Shown here: positions 50,583 to 61,789 of the stretch, in pieces | Numbering within the stretch: the stretch's first letter is position 1 | Layout of the letters: each line of letters starts with the position of its first letter | Assembly: GCF_003945595.2 (NCBI RefSeq) | Contig: NW_024104532.1 | Coordinates: 8,587,799-8,651,798, forward strand | Direction of reading: 5' to 3' | Length of the DNA stretch: 64,000 nucleotides | Source of the DNA: Pipra filicauda | Lineage: Eukaryota > Chordata > Aves > Passeriformes > Pipridae | Made by a program: the position numbers and the translations under genes | The notes under the pieces: model-generated | Seen by the model: the letters and a program-made list of their open reading frames with translations, nothing else | Told to the model about the DNA's origin: nothing | Databases searched by the model: none

Positions 50583-50627
50583 CCATGGCAAAGATCCCAT
50601 TGACTTCAATGAGAGCACGATTTGGCA
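50583..50627. repeat. Possible ancient amniote repeat remnant
   Basis: The core ggcaaagatcccattgactt followed by caatgagagcacgatttggc resembles the 'cccattgacttcaatgggag...gatttggcc' motif that I remember from old, widespread CR1/L3-like repeats of turtles, crocodiles and other amniotes. The match is from memory and short, so family and strand are uncertain. Confidence 0.4.
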
Positions 50628-51367
50628 GGAAAGACATAAGCAGAATGAAGTAGTTTCAAAGCAATTTTAATACACTGTTTTCCTTTCTCAACTCTGACAA
50701 GCCCATTTCCTTTTTTTTTTTCCCCCCTACTCTTTTCTTTATTGTTGTTGATGCAGTTCTTGTACTTCAACACAAAAGTAGCTCTTCATCAGCCTCGAAA
50801 ATGAGGAGAAAGCACACCAAGGGACATCACGTGTGGAAGATAACAGTCGAAGTAAAACTGTATTTAGTGACAGTGTGAATAATGTGAGCAAAGTGTAAGA
50901 CTGGAAATTGAAAACTGCACAGTCTGACTGGTTAATAACAACCATCACTCAATGTTTATACCGATCCAAATTGGACAGAAAGAAGCAAGAAACAAAAGAA
51001 AAAAGAAAAGCTGTGGGTTACAGAAGGATCAAACCTGCTGCGAACTTACTGAAACAATTATTCATCAGTCTAATATTTTTAAAAACAGTTAATTCAGAGA
51101 GAAGGCATAGCATCAAACCAACTATTATACATAAAATGAATTCCAGCATCTCAAACACAGAAATATTCAGGGTATTTCGTTTCTCCAGAAAATGGACACT
51201 GGCTGTTGTGGCAATGCAGATGGCAATGGGCAGCAACTGTGAGGAGAAAATAGTCAGAGAAATGCTTCTCTTTTCCACTACCCTGAATTATTTACTAGAA
51301 AAATCCATGCACAAGATTTCCACAACGCCGTCACAGATTTTAAATACTTTGTGTTATCGTGTGCAAC
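50628..51367. other. Intron segment with the window's longest open frame, probably non-coding
   Basis: The plus-strand frame at 50908-51450 is open for 180 codons, antisense to SLIT3. It starts MKTAQSDW, is rich in Lys, Ile, Ser and Asn, and shows no domain, signal peptide or repeated motif. A second frame of 86 codons on the minus strand (51018-51278) overlaps it and looks hydrophobic only because the DNA is AT-rich. No promoter, Kozak-like start or poly-A context sets it apart. It is most likely chance, but it adjoins the CpG-rich patch at 51.4 kb. Confidence 0.45.
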
Positions 51368-51650
51368 GAGTTACTTCCCATGGCAGGGAGCCGGGAGTGA
51401 CCGTCCCCGGCGCAGGCGCCTCGCTCGGCTCAGCTCTGCTCCAGCTCTAATCCTTTTACAATGGACCTAATCCAGTTAACGGCAAAGAATGGTGAAATGT
51501 CAGGGTAATTGGATAACAGCCTGGGATTCTGTAATTATTTCATTACGGCAGCAGACCCCATTTGAAGGGGACGCCCACCAGCGCTGCGGGGCCCTCGGCC
51601 GCTCCCGGCCCTGCTCCTGAGGGCGGCCGGCACGGCCACGCCAGCGGCCC
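51368..51650. promoter_or_regulatory. Intronic CpG-rich patch (possible regulatory element)
   Basis: Two GC-rich blocks, roughly 51385-51435 and 51569-51650, hold about 18 CpG dinucleotides (for example ccggcgcaggcgcc and gcggccggcacggccacgcc). They are separated by about 130 bp of AT-richer sequence. The rest of the window is CpG-poor. CpG clusters often mark promoters or unmethylated enhancers. No start codon with SLIT-like signal-peptide sequence follows on the minus strand, so I do not call this the main SLIT3 promoter. An alternative or antisense start site, or a chance GC-rich patch, remain possible. Confidence 0.45.
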
Positions 51651-52858
51651 CACAGACACCAAAACCGTGTTCAGGACACATTGAATTTGCATTACGTTTT
51701 TGGCAACTAGAAGCCAAATATCCTACCTTGCTTTGGGGCACTGTAGAATGCCCCAATGGACCTGCTGGTGCTCTCACTCCTCAAGGCACTGGCACTGCCC
51801 AGCTGGCCTTCCCTCCTCTGTGTCCCTTTGCCCCTGGCTGTGTCCCCTCAGCGAAGAGCAGAGCAGCGCCCTGGATGCAGCGCTGTGGATGAGGAGCAGG
51901 GTGACAAGGGGCCACCCCAGGGAGGGGCAGCTCTGTGTGGGGACCCAGGGATTCACAGGGTGCAGCCATGGGGCAGCTGCAAAGCCTTTTCTGCCCTGAT
52001 TCACTCACAGCTCTCGGCTCCCGTGGAGCCAAGGAACCGCTCGCCCTGCTGAGGAGACACAGGCAGGAGAGGGATGGTGGTCCAGGCACAGCCAGGTCCC
52101 ACCTCAAATACTCCTCCACAGCTCCTTGATCTTCCTACCAGCTCTGTCCACAGCTCAGTTCTGGGGCAGATCGACAGAGAAAGAGCTTAGAAATGGAAAC
52201 CACCACTTGCACTGAGCAGAAGAGCGTTGTTTCAGATGTACAATAAAATAGCCTGCAGTATTTCCATGGCTGCCACCTCACTCTGGCCACACTGCTGACA
52301 GAGGACATGCCCTGCCTCAGACCTCTGTGCCACAGGTACACCACAGGTGATGGAGCTGGAGGAGCATCCGACCCGCACAGTGTGGACCAACAGTGACACC
52401 TGGGGGAGAGAGAGGCGGGATGAGCAGAGCTCCCTCCCTCTCCTCAGGTACCTAGAGCGCCTGAGCAGCTCACCTGGAACCCACCACCCACCCCTTTCAT
52501 CCTGCAAGGGGTCCAACTCATTTCTGAAACATCACTGACTGATTAAACTTCAGTCTCTGGTGATCTACTTCTTGCCAGTGGATCTGAGCACTGCAGAGTG
52601 ACACTATTTGCTGTGAGGAGCCAGTACAGTCACCCAGCACCACTTCACACCCAAAATAAGAAAAGCACAAAGCTATCTGTGTCCCTATTATTGGTAATGC
52701 AAACTTTAAACTATGCTTACTCCAGATGTAAGATTTTTTTCACACAAACATTTATATTTCCCTAAAAGAAAACAAGGGGACATGAGAGCATTATAGTATC
52801 ATTTACAGTAATATTTTGAACTAAAAGAAAAAATATTTTAGAAAGAATGCAGTTTTTT

Positions 52859-52910
52859 AATAAGTTTTAATAAGTTTTATATATTTATATATTTTATATA
52901 TTTATATAAA
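52859..52910. repeat. AT-rich tandem (TAATAAGTTT and TATATTTA units)
   Basis: Two copies of taataagttt followed by repeated atatttatat units over about 50 bp. Confidence 0.85.
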
Positions 52911-55900
52911 ACTCTGTGTGAAGACCTCTGTAGCTTGTGTTAACTACAGAGTGAAAAGGCAAACTAAATGGTGCACTCAACAAGAGAATAAATGACCTCC
53001 CACGTTTTCTTCTCCCCTCCTCCCAGTCTGCACCGGCTTTCAAACTCCCACACTTGACTTCTTGCCTCCCTTGTGAACAACCTGCCTCCCTGACCGCAGT
53101 GTCACTATTTATTTATCCATTCTTATCTCCAGGGCAAAGGGCTGGAGGGGGTTCCTGCCTGCACTGAATTGCCCCCACACAATTTGCTCCTCTGTGATGG
53201 AAAAAGCAGAGCATCTTCCGTGGGCTTGGAGATGGGAATCTCGGCAGCCTCCTGCCTCACTAGGGCTGGTACAGGACCTGGTGGGGCAGGAGCAGCTTCT
53301 GCAGCCTCACACAGATCAGAGACAAGAGAGTGAATGAGCAATTCCAGTCAATAATTGAAGTTGCTTCTCTCTGTGGGTGGCCCTAATGATAAGGTCTATT
53401 TCTCTGAAAATAAACTGTACATCTTGAACAACTATTTCAGCCTCCCAATAAAGGGCAGAGATACCTGTGATAACACATTGTCATCTCAAATGTTTGAGTT
53501 ACTATAAATCTGATTAACAAAAATCACAGCGAATTGGTAAGTTAACCTGACAAGAGCAGTTTCCCTCTCTACTTCATTTGCTGTCCAAAGTTCACCATTA
53601 CGTTGTTTCAGGGGAGTTGCACAAAGATTTATTTTTTTAATTCTAATTTCAAGTCAATACCAAATGGTTCCCAGCAGCCTTTACTTTTTTTTGTCTCAAA
53701 CTCTTCTGGAGAATATTTTTGTACAAGCATTTCAGAGAAGTGGCTCATTACAATTGGAACAGGTTGGTTTTTTTCCTCCAACACCTATTTCTTCTTCCTG
53801 ACATTTCTTCTTTGCAGAAATACTCTACTCTGCAACTCCACATCACTACACAGAGGGGAAGGGAGTCTGACCACAGGTGCTTACAGCACACAGGGCTTGC
53901 TGTAGGATTGAATATGAGCAGGAGAAGCATGAGGAGGAAGCTACTGAAAGATTGATACTCACATAAAGTAGGAAGTACCTGACAGGTTGTGTTCTTACTG
54001 CTGTAGCAGCAACATGGAAAAACATCTGTTCCACCTGAAGATTTTCCTGTTTTAAGACTGCCTCTTCTACACAGTTCAAGATTGCAGAGAGGAACTAACA
54101 TAGGTTGTTGAGAAGTGTCCCAGACAGAATTAGTGATTCCATTTTGCATGAAGGAATAATAAATGACTAATGGGATGATCGACTCTTTCCCAAGCATGAC
54201 TCAAAAGTCTGAATTATTGAATGTGTTTCAAGTAATCAGTACAGAGGAGATGAAATAAGTAAATCTACTTGAACTAATGTACTGATACACCTGTAGAAGT
54301 CACAGATTTCAGATCTCATTTCATCTTAGGAGAAGAGTATGTCTCAGAAACGGTGACCAGGTGGGAACCCGTAGGCAGCAAATCAAACTGTCACAGGCAA
54401 AACCAACACGTAACACAAAGACAAGCAAGCAGAGAATCCTGCTGCTCTCTCCAGCTCCTCCTGACAGCAACACTCCTCACGTACTGCCAGCATGAAATCC
54501 TGCTGCAGTCATGCTAGAGGCACCCAGTCATCCCAGCTAATTGAGCCAAACTGAGTCCTTCCTGATGGAAACAATCACAACGTTTTGCCCGTGCATTAGG
54601 ATATTTCCCTCTTGAAAGCAAATAAGGGATGCAGCCAGCAAATCAGAACAAAAAAGAAGACAGGAAGTATTTATGCCATGATAAGGACTGGGAGAACAGG
54701 TGAATGAAATGCTGAAACCGAGTGGAACAACATCTGACAGATAACAATCTCACAGGCTTCCTTACTAAATAAGGAAAGGTCTGAACAACATGGTATAACA
54801 ACCAGGAGTGGAAAATCCAAGCACTATTAAAATGCATCCACTCCCTGCAAGCTCAGAGTATAGTTTTACAAAAAAGCTTATTAAAAAATATTTCCCTTTA
54901 ATCATATATATAAGAGCCCATAAAGTGAAAGGAGTGTGGCACAAACTTCGTGATTCAACACCACAGACCATAAAAGGCTGTACTTTTTTGCACAGTTACA
55001 CACAAAATTTACAGCTCTTACAACAGCCACATGACTTTTTAGTCATTCACACTCAGGATGCATTAGGACTGCACTAACTCATTAGACTGATGTGGTGCAA
55101 TTATTAGGGAGTCCCAGAAAGCTGGGAACAATTCAAAGTCCTGACATTTTTCATCGTTACTGACAAATAATCCAAAGGCTGTTGTGTCATTAAAGCTAGG
55201 AAGAGTCATGGGATCGACAGAAAAGAAGCTTTAATTATCAAATACTGAATCACTGAGTTCATGATAAGTGAAAAACAAAGCTTTCTGCAGACATGGATCA
55301 CTCCATGTGCTATGGGAATACAGAGATTTCGTGGCCTTTTGAAAAATTACGCTTGTAAGGTAGTCCTGCATATAAAAAAGAGTGAAAAAAAAAGTGTAAG
55401 GACTCCCTAGAGGAGAAAATGAGATGAGAAAATAAGGTTTGGCCTGAAAATTGTCACCTTGTTCTCAACAGGTTTTACAGTGTTGTCAGGGCAGAGTCCT
55501 GCAGGTCTTGAATGGGAGACAAGTAATTTCAAATGCTTCCACGCACTCAGAAATTTAACTGGTTGTGAAATATGCTGAGGAGTTCAAAAGTGTTCTCTGA
55601 TATAAATAGAAAAGTCTGTTGTAAGAGATGTTGGCAGTGCCGCATTTTGTTTTCCAACACAAAACGTTGGAAACGGCCTCTCCCAAATTTCCGTGCAGAC
55701 GGATCACTGTCCTAACAGGATGGAATGGACAGGGGGAAAAACAAATATCAATAGAGGCCAGAGCCTGATAGAGCTCAAGTTAAAAAGAGAGACCTCATTT
55801 TTCTTTCCATCCTGAACATTACAGCTGTAACAGCTTTATTACTACAGCTTTATATATGTTTACATTTTTTGCTGATTGTTGGCATTACGGCCACATCTGG

Positions 55901-56076
55901 GATCATTTTTCTTAACTTGCCTTATTACCATTTGTAACATGGTTCCCCCCACTCCCCGAGCCTCTCAAGGATCAATCTTGCCTTGCCATTCCACCCTGAC
56001 TTGTCCTCCTACCTCTCCTCTAAAATGTCAGACTTTCTAAGACCTCCTTTCAAGAGGTAATGACAACATGAACAAA

Positions 56077-56138
56077 TCTTTTTCTCTTTTTCACTCTTTT
56101 TTTTTTTTTTCCTCCGTTCTTTTTTTCTTTTTCCTTTT
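56077..56138. repeat. Polypyrimidine tract
   Basis: About 60 bp almost wholly of T and C, including runs of 14 and 7 Ts. On the transcribed strand it is purine-rich. A second T-rich tract lies at 56641-56667. Confidence 0.85.
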
Positions 56139-57570
56139 AAATAAGGAAGAATTCAACTAGCAGGGCTGATTTGCAGCCTGCCTGTTTGGCACTCTCATAT
56201 CCTAATTCCAACTCCCACTCTGATCTGCTGGCCAAACAACATATTTAATTATATCATGCTGGTAGTACCAGGCCCAGATAACTGTTCTGCTGGCAGCATT
56301 TTCCTAAACTGACCCTGTGGCCACTATCTCAGCTTCCACAGCTTACAATAAATTCCAGGCTCCAGAGTGCAAATTTATCACCTGGGAGACACCCCCCTCC
56401 TTCATTCAGCACTGAGTTATGGGGGAGCTGCCATCCTCTGGAGCATGTTCACATCAAAGGAAAACTAGAGCACCTCCTTTCCTTCTCCCATGTTTCTGGC
56501 TTCAAGTAATTAACAACCTGTGACATTTGCACATTTTCACACTAATTGAGACCATACAGAATACATTTTTATCTTAAGTACAGTTTTAAAACCTGAGGAA
56601 ATCTTCCACTGCTGCTATTAATGAAAAACAAAGTTCTGGTTGTTTTTTTTTTGTTTGTTTTTTTTTAGGGTTAGGGGAATCAGATTTGTCATTATAGTAG
56701 ACCATATTTTACTTATTGAGTAAAAAGAAATAAAATGTTTAAACCACCTCAGAAAATACTTGTTTTACACTAGCGTTTATAGATGAACTTGAAATGAAAA
56801 TTTATAGAGCAAAATGAAAGTTACATAACTGCCAAAGGAATTGCCAGGGACAGAGCATGGGGAATGCCCCTATCAAGAAGGCAACAAATCTAAATATGGA
56901 AAAATTTATTCCTCTATTGTCTTTGTAGGCATCTAATAGATATTTATTCTGTTAAGGAAAAAGGTATCTAGTTAAAGCCATTGTGTAGAAAAAACACCTG
57001 CTAATGCTCTCTAGCAAGACTACAGAAAATGGGAATTTTCTTCAGAGTGGTTGTGGTGCTTTCCAAAGAGAACTGGCTCTTTGGAGTGGATTTTTACCTG
57101 TTGGAGAAGGTTGGATTTGGTGGCTAATGCATGAGATCAAAGCAGCAGCACACAAAATCAATAATCCCATCACAAAATGAAGTACCCACATCAGAGTGGA
57201 GGGTTGGAGCAGTGGCAAAAGGGACTCCACTGTGTGATAAATACCAGGCAGAAGGACCCTGCTCCAAAGACATTCTCAGAGATGTGTCACACACAGGTGA
57301 CACCTACTGAGCCTACAGAGTTTGTCAAGGACTGGACTTCCCTGCCAGCCTCTCCCATGAGCTGCCCATTCCAGAAATGTACTGTGCTGCCTTATTTTAT
57401 GGCAGCAGGGCCATAAAATAAGAAAAAAATTAAAAACTGTTCTAGTGTGTCTCAGTGACTGCAGAATAAATAATATGAAAATAGGAGTAATTCTAGGGGC
57501 ACTGGAAAACACAGGTGTCATTCCCCACACAGATTTGCTAAAAATGGGTATGTCTGAGGAAGTCTGGAAG

Positions 57571-57612
57571 ACAACTCCACCTGGGGAAGCCACAACTCCA
57601 CCTGGGGAAGCC
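57571..57612. repeat. 21-bp perfect tandem duplication
   Basis: The 21-bp unit starting acaactccacctgg is repeated exactly, at 57571-57591 and 57592-57612, and is followed by aca of a third partial copy. Because the unit is a multiple of three, the plus-strand open frame across it (57445-57822) shows a repeated TTPPGEA-like motif. That frame has no other support as a gene. Confidence 0.95.
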
Positions 57613-58713
57613 ACAGCACCTCCTCGTGCTCACGTCAAACAACATCTCCATTCTGGTTTTTCCTCCCAAAACTGTGATAATTCCAATGCAGGAAATTACA
57701 AAATAAGAGATCTTTTCAGCAGGAGTTTGTTGATGCTTAATCCCATTTGGAGTGCACTACAGGGAGTTTTAACTCTGCCACTCTATTTACTCCTGCCACT
57801 TAGAGGCACTCATGGTCTTTGAAAAGACATGTTGGAACAGGCAGGTGTTTTCTGTTTCACATTGGCATGCAGGTTTTAAGATAAAGAAATTATGAGAATA
57901 TCATTGTCTTTAGTGGTGTGTATGGTTTCTAAAGCTGGACATGCCCTGCTAAGGCATATTTCATACAATGACACTGTTTCTTCTTTACATCCAACATAAT
58001 TATGTCTATTTGGCAAGAACTCAGCTCCAAGCATTTTTTTTCTCTCCACAAACTGTTATGTCTCTCTTTGGCACAATATATTTAAAAAGAAGGCACAAAA
58101 AGCATGGTGGTCACTTCACATCCTAGAGCCAAGGTTAATTAAAAAAATACATTGTAAGAAAATGGCAATGGTGCACCTATGAAAGAGTTTTGCACTGGAT
58201 CAAGCCCTTTCAGCTTTTCCTTCTGGATCAGCAACAGTTTGTAGACTCCATGAACATTTTCAGCTCCTTTTTTCCTTCCTTCCCCCCGGATACTTTCCAC
58301 ACTAGGAGCACTGAAATGGGTGCAGACTCAGCCTATTGGTCTTAAACTGCACTGAAATCACTTTAACTCTGTCTGTGCTCATCTCACCAGGAAAGTGAAC
58401 ATTCAAAGGTTTGATGTACAGATTCTGGATTTGAGTATGATATGCATGTTTATAGACAGATATCATGTACATTCTATATATAATCCATGTTGCATGACAC
58501 TCTTGCTAAAATAAGAAAAAGGCCAAGAGGGTAGAAGCCCAGCATGAACAGCTATTTCACAGAGCCTCCAAAAACTTTCAGTGCACAAGAGGTGGTTCCA
58601 TGTAGTTTTGATGACTGCCTTTTTATCCAAAATGCATTTTAGCTTCTCTAAGTCTTTAATAAATTTTGTTTACCCACAGAAATGAGAAATCATTGGGAGC
58701 TATGTAAGAAAGT

Positions 58714-58765
58714 AATTATTTCAAATTAAGATAAATATAAATTATTTCAAATTAAGCTAAATATA
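58714..58765. repeat. 26-bp tandem duplication (2 copies, one mismatch)
   Basis: aattatttcaaattaag followed by ataaatata at 58714-58739 is repeated at 58740-58765 with a single a-to-c change. Little divergence implies a young duplication. Confidence 0.93.
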
Positions 58766-58980
58766 TGCATATTGCTGAGCAAGAGGCTGCATTTTCATTT
58801 CTCCTTCTGCACACCTGTAAACTTAGAGACCAATCCATTCTCACAAAGGTAAGGAATTATTTTTTTTTAAATAGCACATAAAATCACCAGCAGTGGAACC
58901 CAAGTACATAATTTTCCACCTCTTTTGACACAGGTAGCAAAGGCAGCCATGCCACACTGGAACTGGATGCTAAAAACACG

Positions 58981-59020
58981 TATGTATATATGTAACATGT
59001 ATCTATATGTACTACATACA
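58981..59020. repeat. TA/TG-rich low-complexity tract
   Basis: Irregular tatgtatata, catgtatcta and tgtactacatac units. Confidence 0.75.
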
Positions 59021-59130
59021 TTTTCAAGAAACATATTCCATTTTTCAGGCTTCAAGTTTCTGGTTTTTCTGTGACAAAATGGAGATAACATTAACTTTTA
59101 AAAAATTGCTACAATTGACTGTGCTTTAGA

Positions 59131-59185
59131 GGGACATTGGACTTCATGACCTTCAGAGGTCCCTGCCAGCCTAAATGCCTCTAGA
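59131..59185 (+). mobile_element. CR1 LINE 3' end (plus orientation), old
   Basis: Reads gggacattggacttcatgac, then cttcagaggtccctgccagc, ctaaatgcc. This resembles the CR1 3' terminal segment 'ggacttgatgaccttcagaggtcccttccaacc'. The terminal attctgtg repeat has decayed. About 50 bp is recognisable. Confidence 0.75.
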
Positions 59186-61656
59186 GTTCTAGCTAAGACT
59201 GTGAGACACCTGAGTCCTCTTTGTAGCTTTCTAAATTTACACAAAACCAATGTAAATTCTGACTAAACAACATCTAAGACAAAGGTTTCTGGACAGATAA
59301 AATATTATTCATTAAACCAATGAGCACAGTCAAAAAGTAAGCTAATTTGTCCGACCCGATGAAGTGCCTGTGTCCTCCAAAGCCCTTCTGCTTCCAGCTC
59401 TACCAGTTCATCTAAAGATAACCAACAGGTGTGCCTTAAACAACTCATTATGAGGGATTTTTTCTGAGATCACACCTAAGGAAGCACAGCTGTAATGGCT
59501 GTGCTGAGCTGCTCGAGGTCACCACAATTTCAAAACACCAAAGACCAGGTGGGCCCAAAATACCAGTGGCCAAGCCATGACCTCCATGACTGGAGTCAGC
59601 CCAGGCTGGCCTGGTCTGGCATTCAAATGCTGACATGCAAGCTCTGCTTAGTCTGAAACATCAAAAAACATCTCAGCTTAAACTGACATGCTTTCAGAAG
59701 GTAGAAATTAAGAAAAGTTGTTAAAATTTGGAAACATCCGAGGAAACGGAAAGGCTTTCACTGGATATCAAAAATTTAAAAAAGAAAATCCAGGGGTATT
59801 TAAAGAGAACTGCAGTGAGAATACAAATCAATAAAATAAGAAACCTTGTAATGAAAATAAAAATTAAGAGTTATCTAAAAACCTGCAAAGATCCTTTTCC
59901 AGCCCAGTTAGGAAACCCGGAAAGCTGTGTGGCTCAGCCTGACTCTGCCAACCCCCTAAAAGGCAACAGGTGTTGTAAATAAAATCGCTTGGCCTCAGTT
60001 CTACATGCCTGGATTATTTATTCTGATTTTCTGAAATAGTGTCTGGAGTTGGACAGATAAAGGACTGGGACAGCAGACAATATAACTGGCTAGTAGTAAT
60101 GACAGCTGTTATCCATATGCTGACAGGAGGAGGACTTTATTTCTAGCAACTGGAACCAAAAATGTGTTTTTGTGAGAGTACTTAAGGATGGATAGGTGAG
60201 AACTAGTGCTCTACTGAATAGAATAGAGAATTTCTTAGAGTCCCCACAGCAAAACAAGGTCAAGATGTTAATGCTGGACACATTTTCACCAGGAATATAA
60301 AGGTTCTCTTTTTGGTTTGTTGGGGTTTTTTTTGGGGGGGGGAGGAATCTTTCCTCTTACAGATTAAACGCTTTAAATATTTTAATATTTGTGCGCCGAG
60401 GGAAACATGAATATTGTCCTGACACAGTCCAAACCAATCATGCAATCTAAATAGCATGCCAAGTCTGGAAGGCATATTGAGCATGTTCCTGACGATGATA
60501 TCATAAAGGTTCCCACAATGGGAAACACATGGCACCAATTCCTCACATTCCCCAACCTGGACGCACGAAGCTCCGTTCAACTCTAATCACTCCAGTGACA
60601 AAATCAAAAGACCTGAAATTGAGAAAATAACAAACTCGGGGAGCCTGAATTTCACACACTAATCCTGCCCTGAGATACACATATTTTATCAAAGGCCCAG
60701 GTGTATTCTCTAGTGTTAGTCTGAAATTCAGTGTAACATTTTGAGTTCGCTCCTGACGAAGAAACGCCAGGCGTGATCTGGAGTTGTTTATTACCAAGTG
60801 TGTCTCGGAAGGGGTGACATTAAAGCAAACTCCTTTCTCCAACATAAACATACATATGTTCACTGAAATACCGAAAAATCTGGCAAAGGCATTCTATAAA
60901 AGCTAGAAGTTACCAGATGTAAGTGCTATTGTAGCTGCTGCAGCTCCGTGGAAGCACTTAATCATGCTGAGAGATGATGCCTCTTCCCTGGGAGCTGGAG
61001 TGCTCTCTCCTTTGTCTTCCTGCGGGTTGCACACCCTCAGGAGCTATTCATCCTGTCTTCTGCTACTCGTACACGCTGCAGCTCCTCTGCTTCCACATCC
61101 ATCTCTGACAGATCCCTGGGAATTGTGCTGCCAGGAGGGAGCCACACGAGGCAGAGATGGAGACGTGCTGGAAATGGCAGAGCCTGAATCTCCAGCACCA
61201 ACCTGTCTGCACCCAGGGTTTGCTGCATCCTTTTGGAAAAGCTTGTTCAAAAATAGCCACCCGTGTCTGTGAGGCACAAAATTAGGGAATATGCGGAGTG
61301 GGAGTGTTTGCTGGCAAAAATTACGTATGAAAACTACTCCCATGAATGTGGTCAGAGAACAAAATCCTCTCTTCCTCTCCTGCTACGAGAAATCACACAT
61401 CTCTGAGAAAACTTTTACAGCTATTTTTTCTCTCTGCAGTTTACAAAATACCTCCAGCTCAGGCAACACTTTTGACTATTTTGACAAGACACCTGATACT
61501 TTCACAGGCATCTTGTCCGAGTTGAGAGGAAAATTCTCAAGACAACTTATTTAGAGGGAAAAAAGGGGGGGAATGCACCCCAGGTCACTAACACATAGAT
61601 TTTATGTATTGATTTTCAGAAAGAAATTTCTACTTTATTTCCATCGAAGCCCCAGG
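59186..61656. other. SLIT3 upstream intron: unique sequence
   Basis: No exon or transposon recognised. It contains a short T/G homopolymer tract at about 60325-60342. Overlapping short frames near 60.96-61.55 kb lie on both strands without domains. Confidence 0.6.
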
Positions 61657-61789
61657 ATTGTTATTCCCACTTTGCACATGAGACAAACAGGAACACAGAA
61701 AGATAAAGAGAGTTATTGAGGAGAAAAACAGTGAATAGACTAGGGATAAAACCCAAGCTCTCAGACTACTGGTTCAGCACATTGTCCCC
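61657..61789 (-). mobile_element. MIR-like SINE remnant (reverse orientation)
   Basis: Plus-strand landmarks in order are gttattcccactttgcacat, gagacaaacaggaacacaga, gataaagagagttattgagg, agtgaatagactagggataa, then aacccaagctctcagactac and cattgtcccc. They follow the reverse complement of a MIR/core-SINE: 'ccattttacagatgagg... cacagagaggttaagt... agtggcagagctggga... aacccaggtctcctgactcc'. MIR is an ancient amniote family, and birds keep few recognisable copies. The match is from memory; subfamily is not assigned. Confidence 0.62.

Larger units (their letters stand above)
51651..57570. other. SLIT3 upstream intron: no gene seen
   Basis: GC-richer at 51750-52500, with several overlapping frames on both strands and no domain. 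The remainder is AT-rich. It contains an AT microsatellite at 52.86 kb and pyrimidine tracts at 56.1 and 56.6 kb. Confidence 0.6.
57613..59130. other. SLIT3 upstream intron: unique sequence with small repeats
   Basis: No exon recognised. It holds the 26-bp tandem at 58714 and a TA/TG-rich tract at 58981-59020. Confidence 0.6.

Noticed and set aside
51018..51278. 86-residue hydrophobic minus-strand frame resembling a membrane protein
   Set aside because: Hydrophobicity is expected from T-rich codons in AT-rich DNA; there is no family resemblance or gene structure.
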